Shown in pieces: positions 19,218 to 29,322 of a stretch of DNA of 64,000 bases. Both the position numbers and the translations under genes were made by a program. The notes under the pieces were generated by a model. The model was not told the DNA's origin. It saw only the letters and a list, made by a program, of their open reading frames with translations, and ran no database searches. Position 1 is the stretch's first letter. Every line of letters starts with the position of its first letter. The stretch covers positions 1-64,000 of the forward strand of contig JAAVBC010000017.1 in NCBI GenBank assembly GCA_014803765.1, written 5' to 3'. The stretch comes from Bacteroides sp. GTDB taxonomy: Bacteria > Bacteroidota > Bacteroidia > Bacteroidales > Muribaculaceae.

Positions 19218-22184
19218 ATGCTCAACACAAACTCTACTTCCGCAGCACAGTCGCTCAACATCGCCAACGTTCTTCTCTCTGCCAAATGGCAAAAGGTTGC
19301 AGACTCTGAATATGGTCACATCTTTACCCCCGAGTATTTTGCGTCGGGTTGGGATTCAATCTATGTCAATCCCTCCGACTTGAAGTTTGAAAACGTGTCA
19401 AAGGGTATGAGGAAGTTGGTCGCTCCAACACTTCTGATTACATCTGAAAAGTCCCAAATGGCGTATGTTCTCGCTTCTGAGGATATGCCTGTGTATATTC
19501 AGAGTGAATACACGAAAGATAAGAATCTCGGATATATTATGGCATTTGCCATATCTCCTGAGGTTTCTCCAGAGTATATGTTCTACGCCTGCAAGTTCAA
19601 TCTTTGGGAGCGACTGCTTAGTAACCGCATCGATGCTGATGACTATTGCCCATCATGGAGTAATGTCGGTATATTTAACTACGATCCCATGACCGGTATT
19701 AGTGAGCTTACTCCTGAGGATTTAATCCGCAGCCTCGGTGTAATTTCAATTCATACGATAGCCCGGCAAAAAGAGCTCATTGCGTCCGCTAAGGAGCAAG
19801 ACGCTGTAATTGAACAGAAACGATATGATGTAACCGAGTTGGTGAACCGATATATGATGTTCACACGTCAGGAAGGAATCTTCCGTCAGAATGGACTCGG
19901 GCTTCTTGCCAAAGTATATCGTATTGCTGCCGGAAGTTGGGCTAAACCTGAAGTTCTGAATATACTCAAAGAATATGAGTTCAAAAAAGATATTCTCTCA
20001 CAAAAAGAACTCACATTTCTTTCCAAACATCTCAACGATGTATTTACATTGGTAATATCTTCGAATGGGATTACACACCATCCAACTGATGGATTTGTTC
20101 AGCCGCAGGAAGTAACTGACTTCATGTGCAAAATTGCTTCGTTCCCGGAAAACGTGACCGTTTATAATCCTTTCGCAGGTTCAAACTCATATGCGATTGC
20201 ACTTCCGAACCATGTAGTTGGAGAAGAATTGAATAGCACTACATGGGCACTCGGTCAGATTCGTTTATTCGCAAATCACGCCGAACAACGAACTGATATT
20301 ACTTTAGGAGATTCCTTTACCTCTATAGGTTCCCCCGAAAAATTCTCGGCAATTATCACTTCCCCGGTATTTCTCATAGAAGAAGGACATGAAATCTCCG
20401 ATATTGTCAATATGCTCTATGACAAATTAGAGGATGGAGGTAAGTTGGTTTGTATCGTATCGGCCGGATTCCTTTTCCGTAAAGATCGGAAAGTGCGTAC
20501 TGTTCGAGATAGACTCATCAAAGACAGAGCAATCTCGTCGGTTATCATGTTACCCTCAAATATCTTCACGGGTACCGGAGTTTCACAAGCAGCACTTGTG
20601 ATTACTAAAGGTATTCCCAATGAGGAAATATTATTTGCCGATGCTACCGGATATACTCGCTTTGCAAAAAGTGTATATCGTGCAACGACCTTTGATTCCG
20701 ACCAATTCCTTAAAGACCTTGAAGATGAGGTGGTGAATTACTTTGAAAGAGGTCGTACAATTGATGACACAACCATCGGAGCGTCAATTGACTATTCAGA
20801 ACTTATTGATTCAGATCTGACTCCGGCACGCTATTTGACACCCAAACCTTCAGATGGGATGGCTCTATCTGAAATAGCATCTGAGGTAGAAGAACTTCGT
20901 GGCAAAGATATTTCAGCCGAATACTTCCTTACAGGTTCGTCTATTCCTGCGGCAATGCACCGTAAACCATTCGTTCCTGTAAAGGTAGAAGATGGAAAGG
21001 TTTCAACGGCAAAGAAACACGTACAAGTGCCTGAGAATGCTGTGATACTCGCTATCGTCAGTGGCAATATCCGCACTGTCTATACCGAGGGATTCACAGG
21101 GAAGATAGTGTTCCCCGCAGGTTTAATAAGAGTGCTGAAACCTATCAACGGGATCAGTGCTAAATACCTTGCTGCCGTACTTTCGACAAAGATAGTGGCA
21201 GACCAAATCAAGGCTCAGACTGTTGGGTCAATAATTCCACGCTTGAACAAACTGGATCTGAGACAGATTTTTATACCTCATCACAGTACGGTTGAGGAAA
21301 GAGAACAGCTTATTGCCGAGGTTCTATCCTCGGAAATGAGCGACTTGGAAAGTGAACTGCAAGTAACACTGGATAATCAAAAACGTGAGGTGCGAAGCAC
21401 CCGCCACGCCATGATCCAGACTCTTTCCGCACTATCTTCAAACTGGGAACAGTTGAAGATGTTTGCTGAACTTCATGACGAGGGCATTAAGTTGTCTGAT
21501 ACTATTGGCCGTATCAATCCGATTTCTGTCAAGGATTTGATGGGAAGTATCGGATATGCCATGTCCACTCTTCAAAGACAGGTTGAATCTCTGCGCTTTG
21601 AGAAACCGGATTGGGGCAAGGATACAGAAATCAATCCTTATAAGTTCATCAACGACTATATTGCCACCCATTCTTCTCCTTCTGTTAGAATGGTGAACAT
21701 CGGCAATGACAATGTTGTGGACTTCCCTTACTTCGCCGATGAGACCCGTGAAGCAAAGTATGAACATTCCGATGCCGCTGAAATCTTCTATGCTCCCGTA
21801 AGGTTACTTGAACGGATCTTTAACAATATCGTAGCTAATGCAAAAGCTCATGGCTTTACTGCTGATTCTACGAATAATGAGATTCGGTTCGACTGGAAGT
21901 CGGAAGATTCGGGTATCGTGATCACGATTGCCAATAACGGACTTCCCCTAAAAGAAGGTGTATCTGGAGACGATGTCTTAATGAGTGGCTTTACCACTGC
22001 ACTCAATGAGGATGCATCTGACGGAACACTCCATTCCGGTCAAGGAGGTTTCGAGATAAAGTCTCTTATGGAGGGACTCGGAACAGTAGAGGTCATATCT
22101 CAACCTGATGAAGAGTTCCCTGTGATTTACAAACTCACCTTTGAGAAGACCAATTTTGAGACTATTGATCTTTTTGAAGATTAA
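19218..22184 (+). CDS. Multidomain fusion: N-6 DNA methylase-like (degenerate motifs) + HsdS-like recognition domain + GHKL histidine-kinase ATPase
   Basis: Motif I NPFAGSNS, motif IV TSPVF in place of NPPF; HsdS-like block KYLAAVLSTKIVADQIKAQTVGSIIPRLNKLDLRQIFIP; HK N-box IFNNIVANAKAHGF, G1 IANNGLPLKEG, G2 SGQGGFEIKSLM. ATG at 19218 preferred over 19155. Confidence 0.75.
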   Translation: MLNTNSTSAAQSLNIANVLLSAKWQKVADSEYGHIFTPEYFASGWDSIYVNPSDLKFENVSKGMRKLVAPTLLITSEKSQMAYVLASEDMPVYIQSEYTKDKNLGYIMAFAISPEVSPEYMFYACKFNLWERLLSNRIDADDYCPSWSNVGIFNYDPMTGISELTPEDLIRSLGVISIHTIARQKELIASAKEQDAVIEQKRYDVTELVNRYMMFTRQEGIFRQNGLGLLAKVYRIAAGSWAKPEVLNILKEYEFKKDILSQKELTFLSKHLNDVFTLVISSNGITHHPTDGFVQPQEVTDFMCKIASFPENVTVYNPFAGSNSYAIALPNHVVGEELNSTTWALGQIRLFANHAEQRTDITLGDSFTSIGSPEKFSAIITSPVFLIEEGHEISDIVNMLYDKLEDGGKLVCIVSAGFLFRKDRKVRTVRDRLIKDRAISSVIMLPSNIFTGTGVSQAALVITKGIPNEEILFADATGYTRFAKSVYRATTFDSDQFLKDLEDEVVNYFERGRTIDDTTIGASIDYSELIDSDLTPARYLTPKPSDGMALSEIASEVEELRGKDISAEYFLTGSSIPAAMHRKPFVPVKVEDGKVSTAKKHVQVPENAVILAIVSGNIRTVYTEGFTGKIVFPAGLIRVLKPINGISAKYLAAVLSTKIVADQIKAQTVGSIIPRLNKLDLRQIFIPHHSTVEEREQLIAEVLSSEMSDLESELQVTLDNQKREVRSTRHAMIQTLSALSSNWEQLKMFAELHDEGIKLSDTIGRINPISVKDLMGSIGYAMSTLQRQVESLRFEKPDWGKDTEINPYKFINDYIATHSSPSVRMVNIGNDNVVDFPYFADETREAKYEHSDAAEIFYAPVRLLERIFNNIVANAKAHGFTADSTNNEIRFDWKSEDSGIVITIANNGLPLKEGVSGDDVLMSGFTTALNEDASDGTLHSGQGGFEIKSLMEGLGTVEVISQPDEEFPVIYKLTFEKTNFETIDLFED

Positions 22185-22197
22185 AAATATTACGACT

Positions 22198-23313
22198 ATG
22201 CGCGAAAACAAATACATACAGGTCCTATGGGTTGAGGACGATCCTCTGATTACTTCTGCATATCCTAATGAGGCAGATATGGTAGCGGGTATTGAACTTC
22301 ATGCTTTTCCATGCTGGGAAGATGCAGAGGCGGAACTTGAAAATAATTATGGCCGATGGGATGCCATCATCTTGGATGCCAAATGTAGGTATCGAAAAGA
22401 TGATGCAGACAAAGCAGAGAAATTCCTAAGTCACGTCTTTCCGAAGATAATGACTCTTGCAGCCCGCAAAAACCGAACAATACCTTGGTATGTTCTCTCC
22501 GGTCAAGGGGAGGATGATATTCGTGATCTCATTCCGGATACCAATGACTGGGATGCTGATTGGCTGAGGATTGTCAACCGTCGATTCTATTCCAAGAATG
22601 GTAAAGTAACTCTTGGTGGCGTTGAAAAACACGAGCGTCATGCTCTCTTTAATAGAATCAAGACCCAAGTGACCCACTATCGCCATGAGATGCAGATTGA
22701 ACACAATCTATACCCGGATGTCTTCTCTGCTCTTGACCGACTTGATTTAGCCGGAGAGGTTGGATATTATCTTATGCCTCTGCTTGAACCTATCCATTTC
22801 GAGGGCACGTCGAATGCAGACTACAATCGAAGATATGTTGACCTACGCAAGTCTCTGGAACACATCTTCCGTCATATGATTAAGATGGGACTTCTCCCAC
22901 CGATTATTGTCGGAAAGAATAAAAAGGAGAATGTCAATCTGTCATGGAGCAGTTTATTCCTTGGTGGTTCGCAACCCGAAAATCTCTCAGTTTTACTGGA
23001 CAGCGAAAAGAAATTTTGGGACAAGGTGACTCGTAATACCGAGAATCCTATTTTGCCAAAGCAGTTATCTGAATGGTTAAAGTCAGCGGTGTTCCAAGCA
23101 GGTGGAGCGGTACACACCTCAACCGGAGAAGAAGAAATTGCCATGAATCTTGACAATTATCTTCCTCATGTAGATAGGTCTCCCTACATGCTTCGTTCAC
23201 TTGCAATGGGATTATGTGATTTCATTTTATGGTATGATAATTTTGTAAAGGCTAATCCAGACGAGAAAATGAATGCCGTAAAATTTTGGACCCTTAAAAA
23301 TTCAAAATTCTGA
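22198..23313 (+). CDS. Response-regulator receiver (REC)-like domain protein with novel C-terminal region
   Basis: VLWVEDDP, IILDAKC, YVLSGQGE, RFYSKNG provide acidic pocket, phospho-Asp, Ser and Lys; ATG at 22198. Confidence 0.72.
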   Translation: MRENKYIQVLWVEDDPLITSAYPNEADMVAGIELHAFPCWEDAEAELENNYGRWDAIILDAKCRYRKDDADKAEKFLSHVFPKIMTLAARKNRTIPWYVLSGQGEDDIRDLIPDTNDWDADWLRIVNRRFYSKNGKVTLGGVEKHERHALFNRIKTQVTHYRHEMQIEHNLYPDVFSALDRLDLAGEVGYYLMPLLEPIHFEGTSNADYNRRYVDLRKSLEHIFRHMIKMGLLPPIIVGKNKKENVNLSWSSLFLGGSQPENLSVLLDSEKKFWDKVTRNTENPILPKQLSEWLKSAVFQAGGAVHTSTGEEEIAMNLDNYLPHVDRSPYMLRSLAMGLCDFILWYDNFVKANPDEKMNAVKFWTLKNSKF

Positions 23314-23316
23314 CGT

Positions 23317-24816
23317 ATGATTACAGGACAGATTAAATCGCAGATTGACCAAATATGGGAAACCTTCTGGACGGGAGGTATTACCAACTCTATAACTCTT
23401 CTTGAACAGATGACCTATCTTCTATTTATGAAGATGCTTGATGATGCCCAGATCCGTCAGGAAAGTAAGGCTTCCGCATTAGGCACACAGGTAAGAGAGC
23501 CAATGTTTGACTATGGAACGTGGCACAATCCTGACACTGACCAAGATGTACTGATGTCAGATTTGCGCTGGAGCAATTTCAGACATTTTGAACCGGAAAA
23601 GATGTATCGCGTTGTAAGTCGGGATGTGTTTTCCTACATAAAGCACCTTAATCGGGGCAAGCAGTCGGCTTATTCACACTTCATGAAGGATGCAGTCTTT
23701 ATGATTCAGAATCCCCGCACGCTTGTCAAGGTAGTTGATGGTATCAGCGCACTTGATATGAACAATCGTGATGCTATGGGCGATGTCTATGAATATGTGC
23801 TTGGAAAAATGGCTGCGAGCGGAACCAACGGACAGTTTCGCACTCCGCGTCATATCATACGTATGATGGTAGAACTGATGCAGCCCACACTTGATGACAC
23901 TATCTGCGACCCTGCTATGGGAAGTGCTGGTTTCATCGTGGAGAGTGCCAAGTATGTGCAGGAACATTATAAAAAGGAACTTGCCAAGAACTCGGTAAAG
24001 GAACATTTCCGTAACACTATGCTTCATGGATTTGACACTGACGCCACAATGCTACGCATCGGGGCTATGAATCTCATGCTCCATGATGTTGACAATCCGC
24101 AAGTAGCATGGCAGGATTCTCTTTCAGCCGACAACACAGATACAGAACGTTATTCGTTGATACTTGCCAACCCTCCGTTTGCCGGAAGTCTTGACAATGA
24201 TGCAGTGTCAAAGAGTCTGTTGGCAATTGCAAAGACCAAGAAAACTGAGTTGCTGTTTCTTGCCCTGTTTATTCGCTCATTGCGTGTGGGTGGACGCTGC
24301 GCGTCTATTGTTCCCGATGGTGTGCTGACCGGTTCATCAAAAGCACATAAGGACTTACGGAAGGAGTTGGTAGAGAACCAATGCCTTGAAGCCGTTATCT
24401 CTATGCCAGCCGGAGTCTTTCTGCCCTATTCCAACGTCTCGACCGCAATCCTGATTTTTACAAAGACAAATGCGGGGGGAACGGACAAAGTGTGGTTTTA
24501 TGATATGAAAGCCGACGGCTTTTCACTCGACCAGAAGCGCAATGAAGTTTCGGAGAATGATATTCCCGATATAATCTCACGTTTCCCCAATCGTAAAAGC
24601 ACTGAAGCGGATCGTAACCGTACGGAGCAATCATTCCTTGTTCCTCAGAGTGAGATTATCGAAAACGGTTACGACCTTGCCTTCAACACCTACAAAGAGA
24701 CCATTCGCGAAAAGATAGAGTTTGAGCCTTCTGAGTTAATTATGAACAGACTTCATTCTACCGAGGAGAACTTTCTCCGTGGTATGGTGGAGCTCCAAAA
24801 GATGCTTGCACAATGA
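23317..24816 (+). CDS. hsdM: Type I restriction-modification system methylase subunit
   Basis: DPAMGSAGFIVESAKYV and LILANPPFAGS; GQFRTPRHIIRMMVELMQP. Confidence 0.97.
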   Translation: MITGQIKSQIDQIWETFWTGGITNSITLLEQMTYLLFMKMLDDAQIRQESKASALGTQVREPMFDYGTWHNPDTDQDVLMSDLRWSNFRHFEPEKMYRVVSRDVFSYIKHLNRGKQSAYSHFMKDAVFMIQNPRTLVKVVDGISALDMNNRDAMGDVYEYVLGKMAASGTNGQFRTPRHIIRMMVELMQPTLDDTICDPAMGSAGFIVESAKYVQEHYKKELAKNSVKEHFRNTMLHGFDTDATMLRIGAMNLMLHDVDNPQVAWQDSLSADNTDTERYSLILANPPFAGSLDNDAVSKSLLAIAKTKKTELLFLALFIRSLRVGGRCASIVPDGVLTGSSKAHKDLRKELVENQCLEAVISMPAGVFLPYSNVSTAILIFTKTNAGGTDKVWFYDMKADGFSLDQKRNEVSENDIPDIISRFPNRKSTEADRNRTEQSFLVPQSEIIENGYDLAFNTYKETIREKIEFEPSELIMNRLHSTEENFLRGMVELQKMLAQ

Positions 24817-25973
24817 ATCACGGCTGGGAAAAGTTTAGATTTGGAGACCTTTGCGAAATCGTTAGAGGGGGCTCGCCACGCCCGATTCAATCCTATCTCA
24901 CAGATTCTGTCGAGGGATTAAACTGGATAAAAATTGGAGATGTTGCCCCCGGATCTAAATACATAACTTCAACCAAAGAAAAAATCAAGCCTGAGGGTTT
25001 GTCGAAAACAAGGCAAGTTTTTAAGGGAGATTTTATCCTTTCAAATTCAATGAGTTTTGGTCGTCCCTATATTCTTAAAATTGACGGATGTATTCATGAT
25101 GGATGGTTGGCTATTAAAAATGTAGATGCGCATTTTAATCCCGATTTTTTATTCTATTTTCTTTCATCTCCAACAACTTATTCGAAGTTTGAGCGATTAG
25201 TTAAGGGTGGAGTCGTGAGCAATTTAAACTCCGATATTGTAAAGGGATTAGTCATTCCTGTTCCTCCCCCTATACTACAACAAAAGATAGCTTCTGAACT
25301 TGATAAGTTAAACGAGTTGATTGAGTTAAAGCGCATACAGCTTAAAGATCTTGATATCCTTGCACAATCTTTATTTTACGAGACTTTCGGTGATCCAATT
25401 GAAAATCCCAAAAAATGGGAAATAAAATCCTTATCAAATGTAGCTCCCCAACAACAATATGAAGGGGAGATAGTAGATAATAACGGTATGTATTGGCTGT
25501 TGAATTTAGATATAATTGAGAAAAATACTGGAAGGATTATCAATTATCTCTATGTTAAAGCTGATGAAATTGGCAATTCAGTTTATAAGATTGGACCAGG
25601 TCAGGTGCTGTTTTCAAAATTACGACCTAACCTCAATAAGGTTGTTATTGCTAATCACTCAGGATTTTGTACATCAGAACTACTTCCCCTAAATCCTAAG
25701 AATGGAATCTTAAATTCGATATTTCTTTCTTATTTATTAAGGCTACCTACTTGTGTTTCAATCTTTAGTGGAAAAGTTGCTGGAGCTAAAATGCCAAGAG
25801 TGGATTTGAAGGTTTTTAGAAATTTCCCATTAATTCTTCCTCCCATTTCACTTCAAGAGGAATTTGCCAAACGTATAGAGGCGATTGAGGCGCAGAAGAG
25901 GCTGATTGAATCAACGATTGCGGACTTGGAAACTCTCCTTGCAAGCCGCATGGATTACTGGTTTAATGACTGA
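24813..25973 (+). CDS. hsdS: Type I restriction-modification specificity subunit
   Basis: Two TRD/conserved repeats (IPVPPPILQQKIASELDKLNELI and LILPPISLQEEFAKRIEAIEAQK); ATGA overlap with hsdM. Confidence 0.96.
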   Translation: MNHGWEKFRFGDLCEIVRGGSPRPIQSYLTDSVEGLNWIKIGDVAPGSKYITSTKEKIKPEGLSKTRQVFKGDFILSNSMSFGRPYILKIDGCIHDGWLAIKNVDAHFNPDFLFYFLSSPTTYSKFERLVKGGVVSNLNSDIVKGLVIPVPPPILQQKIASELDKLNELIELKRIQLKDLDILAQSLFYETFGDPIENPKKWEIKSLSNVAPQQQYEGEIVDNNGMYWLLNLDIIEKNTGRIINYLYVKADEIGNSVYKIGPGQVLFSKLRPNLNKVVIANHSGFCTSELLPLNPKNGILNSIFLSYLLRLPTCVSIFSGKVAGAKMPRVDLKVFRNFPLILPPISLQEEFAKRIEAIEAQKRLIESTIADLETLLASRMDYWFND

Positions 25974-25979
25974 TTGCTT

Positions 25980-28900
25980 ATGATGAACTTTGACTATCTT
26001 AAAGATATACCGGAACTTTCGGCGATGTATCGCTATTGTGATTCTGCCGAAAGAAATCAGTATGCCGACCCTGAAATGTCGGCGCTGAATGCACGCAGAG
26101 CCCTTGAATGGATGGCGCGCGCCATCTTCACGATGAAAAATATGGAGATTCCTGAACGATTCTCTCTGTTTGACATGGTGACGTCGCCAACATTTACTGA
26201 ATTTGTAAATGATGAACGATTGATGATGGCTGTGCATTATATCCGCAAGATAGGAAATGCCGGAGCGCATATCAGGAATGTGAAACGAAGTGAATCGTTC
26301 TTTGCAGTTCTTAATCTCTATAACTTTATAGGTGGAATACTGCTTAAACTTAGAGTGATAGACGAACTGCTACCATTTGACAAGGAACTGTTGCCTAAAG
26401 CTCCGACGTTATCAATACCCACAAAAGAGGTTGACCCTGAAAAACCTAAGGATTTCGCAGTACAGGTAGATCCGGAAACGGTCAGCGAGGCCTCCTTCGT
26501 CAGCCCTGCTGTGTCTTGGGCAAACATCTCTGAGGCAGAGACTCGTAGGAGATTTATAGACCTTATGCTTAGGGAAGCTGGGTGGGATGTGCTTGATACC
26601 GATGGAGATATACAGCCCGGTAAGGCCTGCGTTGAAATCGAGGTTCAGGGTATGCCTAACAACGAGGGCGTTGGCTATGCAGATTATGTACTTTTCGGAC
26701 CGGATAGGAAACCTCTTGCCGTGATTGAAGCTAAAAGAACAAGTGTCAATCCCACATCCGGCGAGCATCAGGCTGAACTCTATGCAGACTGTCTGGAAAA
26801 GAAATATGGTGTGCGCCCTGTGATATACCTCACCAACGGATTCAAGCATTATGTAGTTGACCGCCTTGGATTCCCAAAACGTGAAATCTCGGCATTTCAT
26901 AGTCTTGAAGATCTGCAGGTGCTTCATCATCGTCAGGGACGAGCCGACATCACCGATATGTCGGTCAAACAGGAAATATCGGGACGCTATTATCAGATAG
27001 CCGGCATTCATGCTCTTTGCGATCATTTCAACAAGAAACACCGTAAGGGACTCTTGGTAATGGCCACTGGAACAGGCAAGACTCGCACGGCAATATCACT
27101 TGTTGATCTGCTGATGCGTGCCGGATGGGTGAAGAATACACTATTTCTTGCTGACCGTACTTCGCTCGTAAAACAGGCCCGCAGGGAATTTGCCAAGCAT
27201 CTACCCAACGTTGAGTGCAGCGACCTCACAGCCACAGAACACAACAAGAACGCCCGTATCCTTTTCTCCACATATCAAACAATGATAAACTATGTGGATG
27301 CCGACGTAAAGCCGTTCTCCGTCGGGCGTTTTGACTTGATTATTGTTGATGAGGCTCACCGCTCCATATTTGACAAGTTCAAAGCTATTTTCCGCTACTT
27401 CGATGCCATGCTCGTGGGACTTACAGCCACGCCACGCGACCAGGTGAACCGCTCTACCTACGACATCTTCGAGCTGGAGCAGGGTGAACCAAACTATGCA
27501 TACGAATATCAAACAGCTGTAGACGACGGCTTCCTCACGCCTTACCGCGGACTCAAATATGAATCGGATGTTTTGAAAAACGGCATACGGTACGATGACC
27601 TTTCGGAAGAGGAGCGTGAACAGATGGAGCAGATTTGGGAATGGGAGGCGTTGCAGGATGCAATCGACCCGGAACGAGCTTCCGAACCGCGTGACATCGG
27701 AAACTCCGAGATATTCAAGTATGTCTATAACACGTCCACTATCGACAATATGCTCAATGAGCTAATGTCAAAAGGGCTGCGCGTAGAGAGCGGGGAAAAG
27801 ATTGGAAAAACCATCATTTTTGCCATGAACCGTGAGCACGCCGAGAAGATTGTGACGCGCTTCAATATATTGTTCCCTCACCTTGGCCCAGACTTCTGCA
27901 AGCAGATTGACTATTCCATAAAGTATGCGCAGGACCTGATTGAGAAATTTGAGGTTCGTGGTGGTATGCCTCAAGTTGTTGTTTCGGTTGATATGCTCGA
28001 CACCGGTATCGATGTGCCTGATGTGCTTAACCTCGTATTCTTCAAGCGTGTGCGGTCCCGTATAAAGTTCTGGCAGATGATAGGACGAGGCACACGACTT
28101 TCGGAGGATATATTTAGCCCCGGGAAGCATAAGGAGGAATTCTACATTTTTGACTGGTGCGGCAACTTTGATTTCTTCGGGCAAAATCCTATGGGGATTG
28201 AACCGATGCGCACTCAGTCGCTTACCGAAAGGCTCTTTGGGCTACGCGCTGATATCGCACTGCTGCTTCAGGCTGCGCAATATCAGGAGGATGGTAGTTG
28301 GGAAAAGGAATGGCACGACAAGCTAAAGGAGACATTACATGGTCAGCTCATGCAACTCAACGACAATCATATTTCAGTGCGCGAACATTGGGAAACCGTG
28401 GCTTTTTATCGTAACAAGTCCAACTGGCAGGTACTGAATGCTGTCGGGGTCGATGATATGAAACGAGAAATAGCTCCGTTACTGCCCACAATGGGCGGCA
28501 ATGAACCGGCACTGAAGTTTGATATGCTTTCTCTCTACGTCCAGCTTTCACTGCTTGATGATTCTTTCGATGCTTCTCGATATGAGGGGAAGATTACTGT
28601 AATCGCACAAGCATTGAGAAAACTTGGCACAGTGCCACAGGTCATGTCAAAGATAGATCTAATCAATGAGGTATTGACACCTAATTTCTGGGATAACAAA
28701 TCGTTGTCTTCCATAGAGAAGATGCGTCTTGAACTGCGCGACTTATTACAATTCCTTACGGGGAACTCGGGCAGAACGTTTGATGTTAATATCAACGATG
28801 AATCGTCATTCAAAGGAGAAGCCGGTGCGATAAACCCCACTATGACCTACAGGCAGAAGGTGCTTGACTTTCTTGCTGAACATCGCGATATGCCTGTGCT

Positions 28901-29312
28901 TCAGAAAATCCAGAATATAGAACAACTTACGTCGCAGGATGTGGATGACCTTGAACGGATATTCTGGGAGGAATTAGGCACAAAGGATGACTATGAACGA
29001 TTTGTAAAACGAGAGCAACTTGATGAGAACATCCCGATCGGTGGATTCATACGCAAGTTGCAGGGAGTGGATAGAAAGAAAGCCGTAGAGATTTTTACAG
29101 AGTTCATCTCTGCCAATCAGCTCACGACGGAGCAGGAAGAATACCTTGAGGGAATACTGAACTATGTTTGCCAGAATGGAGACATACAGGTCGATGTATT
29201 GCTCACCGAGTCACCCTTTGATGATGCCGACGAAGACAGCATTTTCCCCGGCAAATTCCACAAAGTCGGTGAATTTGTTTCTCTTCTGCACAATGCTATA
29301 ACCGCTGCATGA
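25980..29312 (+). CDS. hsdR: Type I restriction endonuclease HsdR (EcoEI-like, DUF4145-like N-terminus)
   Basis: YADYVLFGPDRKPLAVIEAKRTS nuclease; MATGTGKTRTAISLV, IIVDEAHRS helicase motifs. Confidence 0.97.
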   Translation: MMNFDYLKDIPELSAMYRYCDSAERNQYADPEMSALNARRALEWMARAIFTMKNMEIPERFSLFDMVTSPTFTEFVNDERLMMAVHYIRKIGNAGAHIRNVKRSESFFAVLNLYNFIGGILLKLRVIDELLPFDKELLPKAPTLSIPTKEVDPEKPKDFAVQVDPETVSEASFVSPAVSWANISEAETRRRFIDLMLREAGWDVLDTDGDIQPGKACVEIEVQGMPNNEGVGYADYVLFGPDRKPLAVIEAKRTSVNPTSGEHQAELYADCLEKKYGVRPVIYLTNGFKHYVVDRLGFPKREISAFHSLEDLQVLHHRQGRADITDMSVKQEISGRYYQIAGIHALCDHFNKKHRKGLLVMATGTGKTRTAISLVDLLMRAGWVKNTLFLADRTSLVKQARREFAKHLPNVECSDLTATEHNKNARILFSTYQTMINYVDADVKPFSVGRFDLIIVDEAHRSIFDKFKAIFRYFDAMLVGLTATPRDQVNRSTYDIFELEQGEPNYAYEYQTAVDDGFLTPYRGLKYESDVLKNGIRYDDLSEEEREQMEQIWEWEALQDAIDPERASEPRDIGNSEIFKYVYNTSTIDNMLNELMSKGLRVESGEKIGKTIIFAMNREHAEKIVTRFNILFPHLGPDFCKQIDYSIKYAQDLIEKFEVRGGMPQVVVSVDMLDTGIDVPDVLNLVFFKRVRSRIKFWQMIGRGTRLSEDIFSPGKHKEEFYIFDWCGNFDFFGQNPMGIEPMRTQSLTERLFGLRADIALLLQAAQYQEDGSWEKEWHDKLKETLHGQLMQLNDNHISVREHWETVAFYRNKSNWQVLNAVGVDDMKREIAPLLPTMGGNEPALKFDMLSLYVQLSLLDDSFDASRYEGKITVIAQALRKLGTVPQVMSKIDLINEVLTPNFWDNKSLSSIEKMRLELRDLLQFLTGNSGRTFDVNINDESSFKGEAGAINPTMTYRQKVLDFLAEHRDMPVLQKIQNIEQLTSQDVDDLERIFWEELGTKDDYERFVKREQLDENIPIGGFIRKLQGVDRKKAVEIFTEFISANQLTTEQEEYLEGILNYVCQNGDIQVDVLLTESPFDDADEDSIFPGKFHKVGEFVSLLHNAITAA

Positions 29313-29322
29313 TAAAATAGAT

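Noticed and set aside
24813-25973. Phase-variable (shufflon) hsdS
   Set aside because: No second hsdS copy, inverted hsdS fragment or recombinase found beside the operon in this window
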